DNA from: Delphinus delphis
Lineage: Eukaryota; Chordata; Mammalia; Artiodactyla; Delphinidae
Length of the DNA: 64,000 bases
Direction of reading: 5' to 3'
Assembly: GCF_949987515.2 (NCBI RefSeq)
Contig: NC_082698.1
Span: 5,556,455-5,620,454 of the forward strand
Shown here piece after piece: positions 57,355 to 64,000 of the stretch (the stretch's first letter is position 1; each line of letters opens with the position of its first letter). Under the pieces are notes generated by a model, which was given only the letters and a program-made list of their open reading frames with translations, did no database searches and was not told the DNA's origin. The translations under genes were made by a program, and so were the position numbers.

Positions 57355-58990
57355 ATGAGTTTATTCATTCATTCAATAAATACTTTTTGAGTGCCTTCCA
57401 CATGCCAGGCACTGTTCTTGGTGCTGGAGATAAAGGACAAACAAAACAAAGTCCTTGTCGTTATAGAGCTGATGTTCTAGAAGAAAAAACAAATTGTTAA
57501 ATACATAGCATGTCAGATGGAGAACCTAACATAGGGTGTGGAGGAGAGGAGTGAGTGTCTGGGGTTACTCTATCTCCTATAGTGTGGTCAGGGAGGACCC
57601 CCTGGAAAGGATGCATTTGAGCACAGACCTGAAGGAAGCAAAGGGTTGAGACAAAGCAGGACAGGTTGTTCGAGGCACAGCAGTGCTGTGCTGTGAGTAA
57701 CTAACAATCAGCTCTCCGAAACGAGATTTTACTTGCAACAGTGGCTGATTTCCACTGTATAAACATACCCACCATAGCTGATTTTATGCCACCAACATGA
57801 TGTCACTGGATGTGGAGTCAGCAAGGGATACTCATAATTGTCCCCTGTGAGCCAGATCCAGGGGGCATGAGCTGGCCTCAGCACACCACAGAGGCAGAAG
57901 GTGTCCCTGGTGTGGTCCCAGGGCAGCTAGAAGGACCATGTGGTTGGAATGGACTAAGCAAGGGGGAGAGAAGTAGATACAGAGGGGGGCTGGGGCAGGT
58001 CACATAGGGCCAATGTAAGGACTCTGGTTTTGCCCCGTGTAAATAGAAAGACTTTGGAAGGTTTTGACTGGAAGGGTGACTTGATCTGACTTACAGTTTT
58101 GAAGGGTTGCTAAGAGATTATAGGAAGGTCAAGGACAGAAGCAAGTGGGGAGGAGGAAGCTATTACAATAATCCAGGAGGACGATGCTGGTGACTTGGAC
58201 CCAGATGTGAGCGAGTAGTGATTGGGTCATGGGTGACTTTTGAAGGAAGATCTGATGGGATCTGCTGACTCATTGGACAAGGGTTGGTAGAGAAAGAGAA
58301 GAGACAGGAATGACTCCAAAGCTTTGGTTCCAGTAGCAGGAGGCACAGTGTTGCCATTTCCTAGGGTTGGGAACATTTCAGGAAGAAAAAGTTTAGGGGA
58401 AGAAATCAGGAGTTCCGTTTTGGCTATTTTGAGTTCAAGAGGCACATGACACAAGCAAGTGGAGAGGATGAACAGGCCGTTGGAAATGCAAATCTGGAGT
58501 CCCAGGCAGAAGTCTGGACTAGAGTTATAAATGTGGGAGCTAATAGCCTATGATGGATGTTCTCATCCAGGGAGTGAATACCGATGGAGAAGAGGTGCCC
58601 GAGGACGGAGTGCTCCAAGGTTTAGAGATCAAGAGGATGCAGAGGGGCCAGCAGTGTTCCTCGGAAGGAGCAGCAGTGAGAAAGGAGGAGGAGAGACAGG
58701 ATGCAGCAGGTAGGTGGGGAAAGCACGCCTGGAGGAGGAATAATCAATCAAGTAAAAAGCTGCTGATGGTCAAACAGGATAAGGACTGAGACAGAGCACG
58801 GGATTGAGTGACCTGGAAGTCACTGGTGACCTTGAGGAGAGCCTGGCAGTGAAAGCTCCATTGGAACGAACGGCACAGAAAATGGGAGGTGGAGAGCTGG
58901 ACCGTGCTGTTCAGACATCTCTGGCCGTGGGTTTCTTGTAAAGTACAATAGTGGGATGGGGCAGAGGGACAGAGGCAGAGGTGGTAGGAT
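57355..58990 (-). repeat. Long L2-like LINE copy, antisense
   Basis: Starts with the antisense terminus TTCATTCATTCAATAAATAC and CCACATGCCAGGCACTGTTC, then GTCAGGGAGGACCCCCTGGA, AGGGTGACTTGATCTGACTT and TTACAATAATCCAGGAGGAC in the order I expect for antisense L2. At over 1.5 kb it is the longest such copy here. The part after about 58500 is less certain. Confidence 0.55.
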
Positions 58991-59444
58991 CAAGGCGGAG
59001 CTTGATGACTTAACACTTCTTTATCATCATCACACCACATATGTACCAATGTAGAAAGAGGTATCAAGTTCTATGGTGATAGCTCTTCTACAACTCTAAA
59101 ACCCAACCAAGTGATTCATTAAATAAAAACAAAATTACAATAACATTCAAATCACAAGAGCATTAGGACAATTGACACTGTTTTCTTGAAACTGAATCAT
59201 TGATGTTAGGTTTCCCAGTAGAAAGGTGCATCTTCATGTTTTTAAAAAATTCATTTGTTGCCTAATTGATCTTTTAAAGTGTTTTCTATTGAGCCCACTG
59301 GGCCTCCCCCTACTGCCACCTGCCAAGGTTGGAAATTCTAGTATGTTTGAAAGCTGCTGGGAATGACCTGGTAGACAGAGGAACAACTGATTAGGATTTA
59401 TTTAACCAGCCCCCCTCTAATCATGCATCCTTGAGCACCCCTGT
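58991..59444. other. AT-rich single-copy DNA
   Basis: Nothing recognised. Confidence 0.4.
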
Positions 59445-59790
59445 GAGGCCACACCTGGTCTCCCTGCTTCCAGACTTTTCCTTTCTCACCTGTCCTTCAT
59501 ACTGCTGCCAGATTACCCTTCCTGGAGCCCAGCGCTGGTTACATCACTGCCCTCCTCTGCTGAAATGTGATCAGCAGCCCCGTTTCCCACCAAATCAAGT
59601 CCTCAGGTCTTGGTGGGCGTTCACGGTGCTACCCTCCCTGGTCTCGATCTATCTTTCCATGGAAAGGGGCAGCATCTGTGGACGTGGCCAAAACAGTGCC
59701 TGGTCATGTGTCAAAACCATGAATTCCCTTCCACGACTCCCTGTCCCACACCAGAAGTTCTTCCTGTTCCCCGGAAGCCTCCAGTGGGTC
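59445..59790 (+). repeat. L2-like copy, sense
   Basis: TTCATACTGCTGCCAGATTA and CATCACTGCCCTCCTCTGCT fit the L2 3' region in sense orientation, opposite to the copy just to its left. Confidence 0.45.
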
Positions 59791-60039
59791 TTCTAGGATC
59801 TCAGTTCTTGGCGTTTCTTCTCTCCACACTGTGCATGCCTGGCTGCTGAGACTTCCAAGTGCCAGTCCACATTCTGAAACTCCTTCTCTGCAGACTCTCG
59901 TGGTTTTATCGCATTTTACATGTGTCTGGGCGCGGGTTTGTCCTCCGTCATCTTGGCACCTCCGCTGGGCTTTGCCCAGACCCTGCACACAGCTCAGAGC
60001 GTGAATAGCAGCGCACGGCATTCGCTGACGCTTCTTTGT

Positions 60040-60320
60040 GCCTGGCGGTGTGTTCAGTGCTTCTGTGCATTATATAATTCATCTTTTTTTTCTTGTACTT
60101 TGAATATCTGACTTCCTCTTCTTTTTTTTAAGTTGAAGTATAGTTGATTTACAATATTGTGTTAGTAATTAATCTTTAAACAGCATCAGAAGAAGGTGCT
60201 TTAAAAAAAAATCGCTGTTTTGCTGTCGGTGGAGGAGAGCCTTGTCCAAGGTCAAATATTTGGTGAGCAGCAGTGCTGTGGTTGAACCTGGGTGGAGAGC
60301 TCTTCACCCTCCGTGCCCTA
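60040..60320 (-). repeat. MIR split by an L1 tail
   Basis: Left half GCATTATATAATTCATC; right half CCTTGTCCAAGGTCAAATAT and GGTTGAACCTGGGTGGAGAG. The gap holds an ultra-short L1 3' end. Confidence 0.55.
60123..60168 (-). mobile_element. Ultra-short L1 3' end
   Basis: TTGAAGTATAGTTGATTTAC marks an L1 terminus of only about 45 bp. Confidence 0.7.
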
Positions 60321-60344
60321 CTATCAACTGTCAGCTAATAGCCC

Positions 60345-60404
60345 TCCTGAATGAATGAATGGATGGATGGATGCATGATTGCATGGATAAATGAATTGTA
60401 CAAA
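60345..60404. repeat. (GAAT/GGAT)n simple repeat
   Basis: TGAATGAATGAATGGATGGA, then degenerate copies. Confidence 0.85.
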
Positions 60405-60767
60405 GGGTACCTGAGTGTTTCATGAAAATCATCGTTCTTCCTAGGAAACAAGAAAAGATGTGTCTTCTAATTGAAGGAGCAGCCAGCTCCCTGGCACATT
60501 TTGTTGGCACGATGGAAATGCTGTAGTGGGGTGAAGGGAGTGCTGCAATGGGACGGCAAGGTCACAAGGCTGGGTTCTAAGATGCTAACATCTCACATTA
60601 CAAATGTGCATCCTTGCCCACTTGCCTAGATCACCCAGCACTCACTCTAACCCAACTATTCTGTGGAATAAGAAGCTATTCAGAAGTTATTTCTTTACCT
60701 CTCAGATAGAGTATCTTCACTGAAAGAATCAATAGCTGAAAAATGAATTTTTAAAGAGATTTCTTTT
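60405..60767. other. Single-copy DNA
   Basis: Nothing recognised. Confidence 0.4.
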
Positions 60768-61053
60768 TTAAAAAAATTAATTTATTTATTTATATATTTT
60801 TGGCTGCACTGGGTCTCCGTTGCTGCATGCGGGCTTTCTCTAGTTGCAGTGAGCGGGTGCTACTCTTCGTTGCGGTTGCGTTGGGTGGCTTCTCTTGCTG
60901 CGGAGCACGGGCTCTATGCGTGTGGAATTCAGTTGTTGTGGCGCACGGGCTTAGTTGCTCTGCGGCATGTGGGATCTTCCCGGACCAGGGCTCGAACCGA
61001 TGTCCCCTGCATTGGCAAGTGGATTCTTAACCACTGTGCCACCGGAGAATTCC
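60768..61053 (-). mobile_element. CHR SINE, long form
   Basis: AT-rich tail, TTTTTGGCTGCACTGGGTCT body, head ending CCACCGGAGAATTCC. TAAAGAGATTTCTTTT (60752-60767) and TAAAGAGAATTCTTTA (61054-61069) are the target duplication. Confidence 0.9.
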
Positions 61054-61069
61054 TAAAGAGAATTCTTTA

Positions 61070-61594
61070 AAAATCAGTGTTATTGCAAGAGGAGAAGGTG
61101 TCCTGTATCTTACCTGAAGATAAATAAATACAGTCTACAGCTGTCTCAGTGTTTCATCCTTCCAGACTACAAGTTATCAAACACTTGAATATTTAAAGCC
61201 TCAAATTAACTTCAAGATAACACTAAAGTGCACCAGTGTCTTCTACCCTGATAAGAAGAGCAATGGATGGTTTTAAATTAATGCCGAGTGTACATGCTCT
61301 GAATATATTAAGGAAGCCGTGCAATTTGTATGCCTGGCAGAGCCGTGCTTGTTCTCTCTGCAATTGAGGAGGTTTGGTGCTCATTAAACAATGCCAGTGA
61401 CAAACAGCGCCGTGATTTCCAAGAGACAGCAGTGGACCAGCGGGCTGCCGCGCCTGCCTGCCTGGCTCAGACAGCAGTGGACCAGCGGGCTGCCGCTCCT
61501 GCCTGCCTGGCTCAGTAGGAGGCCACCAGCTGCCTTTGAAGCACTTGTTGTGTTGTCAACAACATTTGCACATTTCATAGTGTGGACACACACT
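61070..61594. other. Single-copy DNA with tandem duplication
   Basis: Contains the 45-bp duplication at 61425-61514 inside a 62-codon plus frame (61330-61518) that I do not recognise. Confidence 0.5.
61425..61514 (+). repeat. 45-bp tandem duplication
   Basis: Two adjacent 45-bp units (61425-61469, 61470-61514) starting GACAGCAGTGGACCAGCGGG differ at one base (G in unit one, T in unit two at CCGC[G/T]CCTG). The length is a multiple of three, so the surrounding plus-strand frame stays open and repeats its 15 residues exactly. Confidence 0.95.
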
Positions 61595-61715
61595 GGGTCT
61601 GATGCGGTCCTCACAGGCGCCCTGGGAGGTAGGCAGAGGACAGATTACTAATTGCCTTTTTACAAGTCAGGAAACTGAGGCATAGGAAGTTTGGCTTATC
61701 AGAGCTGGGCGCTAC
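61595..61715 (-). repeat. MIR fragment
   Basis: GGTCCTCACAGGCGCCCTGG, TTTTTACAAGTCAGGAAACT and TATCAGAGCTGGGCG fit antisense MIR. Confidence 0.6.
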
Positions 61716-61764
61716 TTTGTTCCTTCAGTGCTTTGGGATTTTTGGAGGTCACGCTGACATTGTC

Positions 61765-62025
61765 TTTTAGAATTAAAATGTGCACAGCTTTTGACCATGC
61801 AGTTGCACTTAGAACATAGCGTAGAAAAACTGACATGGGAAGGTCTCCTAGTCATGTTGTCAAGAGGGAAAAAAAAGGCAAGTTGCAGACAAATAATATA
61901 GTATTTATGTAAAGAAGAATCCTGTGCATTTCTATGTGTAGAGATATATGTTTGTAAATGCTTGGTAGAAAGATGCACAGCAATTGTTACCAGTGATCAC
62001 ACCTAGGGGATCACTGCATCATTAG
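61765..62025 (+). mobile_element. Old L1 remnant, plus strand
   Basis: AATTAAAATGTGCACAGCTT, TTTGACCATGCAGTTGCAC and GACAAATAATATAGTATTTA recall sense-strand L1M ORF2/3' sequence. Confidence 0.45.
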
Positions 62026-62389
62026 TGTTTCTACTCTTAGTAGATGTAGTGGCAGCGGTTTTAATGGTAGGAACAGCATTGCAGGAATTCTTGTGTTTTT
62101 GATAGATATTTCGCAGCATAAGATACAAAGAATTTAGAATCCGTACTTTTTGCTACTCACCCATGATTCAGAAATGGCTTTAAAGGAAGTACATCGGTGG
62201 GGCTGGAGATCCCCACAGCAGTCTGAGGGCCACATGATGCCTGTTATTTAACATGAATGTCAGCAAATATCTGAGGTATCCTCTGTTCACAGCTCTGTGG
62301 CATCTTGTACTTTTTTTTTTCTAGTACTCATTACAGTTGAAATTAACTGGACTTCCTAGCATGTCATTATTTCCTAAATGCTTGTTTAT
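62026..62389. other. Single-copy DNA
   Basis: Nothing recognised. Confidence 0.4.
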
Positions 62390-62460
62390 CCTCAGGGCAG
62401 TAAGCTTCTTGGAAGTAAGGATTGTGACTAACTGAATGAATGAACGAATGAATGAAGCAG
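62390..62460 (+). repeat. L2 3' end
   Basis: ATCCTCAGGGCAGTAAGCTT and the (GAAT)n terminus AACTGAATGAATGAACGAAT fit the sense L2 end. Confidence 0.5.
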
Positions 62461-63430
62461 ACCTTGTGTCTGTGTGGATCTCTTCTGATGGCCTCACACA
62501 GCACCGTGGGCAAACCAGTATTGTCAAATGCATTTTAATGAAAATATGATTTGCTTAAAGACTCCATGAATTATAAAAAACCTGGAAAAAGTCCAAATTT
62601 TGTTTCTTTCTCTGTCTTCTTCTATACTTGATATGGGAGGTAGTAAGAGCCAGCGCTCCTTGAATAGCGATGAACAGAAATCCATGTCAAAGTAACTTAA
62701 GCAAGAACAAGGAGTTTATTGGGTCGTGTGAAACTGGCCTGGGGACCGGGACCTCAGTGACATTGGCTGGTCTCTCCTGGTCTTTCCCCGTAGCTTCTCC
62801 CTGTGCTGTTTCACATTTCATGCCGCTCATGAGCTTCCTCGATGGGATCATGGTGCCGTCAGGGTGTGGGGACACAGGGGTGACCAGAGACCTATGGCTT
62901 TCCTGATTAGAGACCCCAGGGGACAGGGGGAAAGGACAGCTCCTCTGTCACAGCCTCTGTGTATAAAATCCCAGGGAAGGAATGGACTGACCCGTGTGTC
63001 CATCCCTAGGCCCAGCCCTGCGGCCATGGCATAAGCTCAGGTGACCAGCCAGCCTGGGAGTGATGCTCTGATAGGAGGGGGAGTGGGAATTGTGGGTCCC
63101 CAAAGAAAGGTAGCGACATTCTCAGGATAAAGAGATGAAACCCACTGGGGCTGGCACCCCAGTGTCTGTGCAGTGAGTTGAAGCGAATTTCCATTACTAG
63201 TTTTTATCTTTGGGGTGACTGTTTGTGCAATTACAGCTCAAGCAGGGAGCCCTTTTCCATCACCATCTGACCCAGTGTTGTTGCCCCATCCCAAGGCCCG
63301 AGGTCCTCTCTCCTCTCAAGTCTGTCTCCACAGACCAGACACCAGCCTGCAACAACAAATATGTGTATGAAATACACACTCCCTGCTCCCCCATGAATAC
63401 AAACCCCAGCCCAAAATCTACCAAAGGAGC
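62461..63430. other. Single-copy DNA, possibly with an old repeat
   Basis: The part near 62680-62900 (AAGGAGTTTATTGGGTCGTG) may belong to an ancient repeat that I cannot name. No gene recognised. Confidence 0.4.
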
Positions 63431-63861
63431 TGTGTTTGTTGGGGCTGCCTAACCAATTGCCACCATCTGGGGGGCTTAAAGCAACAGAAATCTATTCTCT
63501 CACAGTTCCAGAAGTCAAAAGTGCAAAATCAGGGGCTCTCAGAAAGCTCTATGTAAGAATCCTTCCTTGCCTCCTCTGGCTTCTGGGGGTTGCTGGCAAC
63601 CCTTGCGGTTCCTTGGCTTGTAGACTCATCCCTCCAATTTCTGCCTCCCTCTTCACAGGCCTTCTTACCTGTGTGTTTGTCTCTGTGACTCTTCTCTTCT
63701 TATAAGCATGCCAATCACATTGGATTAAGGGCCCACCCTCCTCCATTGTGACCTCATCCTAACTAACTACATCTGCAATGACCCTATTTCCGAATAAGGT
63801 CACATTCTGAGGTTCCAGGAAAAACATGAATTTTGGGGAGAACGCTATTCAACCCAGTACA
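63431..63861 (-). mobile_element. MLT1-type solo LTR, antisense
   Basis: Starts TGTGTTTGTTGGGGCTGCCT and ends ATTCAACCCAGTACA, the inverted TG/CA ends of an LTR. Internal blocks GGCTTAAAGCAACAGAAATC and CGAATAAGGTCACATTCTGA match MLT1. No internal retroviral part is attached. Confidence 0.8.
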
Positions 63862-64000
63862 GTAGCTATAAAGAAAAAAAGAAAACAAAATTAGATAACT
63901 CAGAGGATATTGAGGCCAAATATTTCATCTTTGGAAAAGTAGAGAAAATAGAAAGAAGGGCTATAGAGAAAAGTGGGAAGGAAAGGACACGGGCAGGGAG
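63862..64000. other. Purine-rich flank
   Basis: A-rich sequence to the window edge; nothing recognised. Confidence 0.4.

Overview
This window reads as non-coding mammalian nuclear DNA, most likely from a whale or dolphin. The main clue is the set of tRNA-Glu-derived SINEs of the CHR type: about fifteen insertions plus one small fragment, in short and long forms, with no BovB or ruminant-type elements seen. I found no intact protein-coding gene, no classical RNA gene and no bacterial-type system. Nearly every long open frame is a LINE-1 remnant, a SINE frame, a simple repeat or a chance frame. Family names come from recognition by eye; no database search was run.

Layout. 1-1.4 kb: a decayed mariner sits in an antisense L1. 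1.4-7.9 kb: mostly single-copy DNA with a small CpG-rich patch (3.04-3.51 kb), old L2 and MIR copies, one CHR SINE and a pogo/Tc1-like element nested in a MIR. 8-21.3 kb: a large antisense L1 block, made of an old L1 (about 8-15.8 kb) full of later insertions and then a younger L1 (15.9-21.3 kb) with recognisable but broken ORF1 and ORF2. 21.3-33 kb: mostly single-copy DNA with an MLT1 LTR, L1 3' ends, L2 and simple repeats. 33-37.3 kb: an old sense-strand L1 ORF2 remnant split by three SINEs and bordered or split by two MLT1 LTRs. 37.3-64 kb: single-copy DNA with scattered L1 3' ends, MIR, L2, a Tigger deletion derivative, MER5-type pieces, several SINEs, a 45-bp tandem duplication and a final MLT1 LTR.

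The elements do not form a pathway. They form a layered record: L2, MIR and MER5-type pieces lie at the bottom, L1M/MLT1/Tigger/mariner layers are in the middle, and CHR SINEs and younger L1 copies cut into them, often with clear target-site duplications. The best candidates for host function are the CpG-rich patch with its E-box-bearing tandem repeat, two good CTCF-like motifs and a perfect 12-bp hairpin. The main structural curiosities are a close inverted SINE pair, an expanded C/G-rich repeat in an L1 3' UTR, a SINE inserted after the twelfth codon of L1 ORF2, and the 45-bp duplication. I do not see convincing evidence of an undescribed system.
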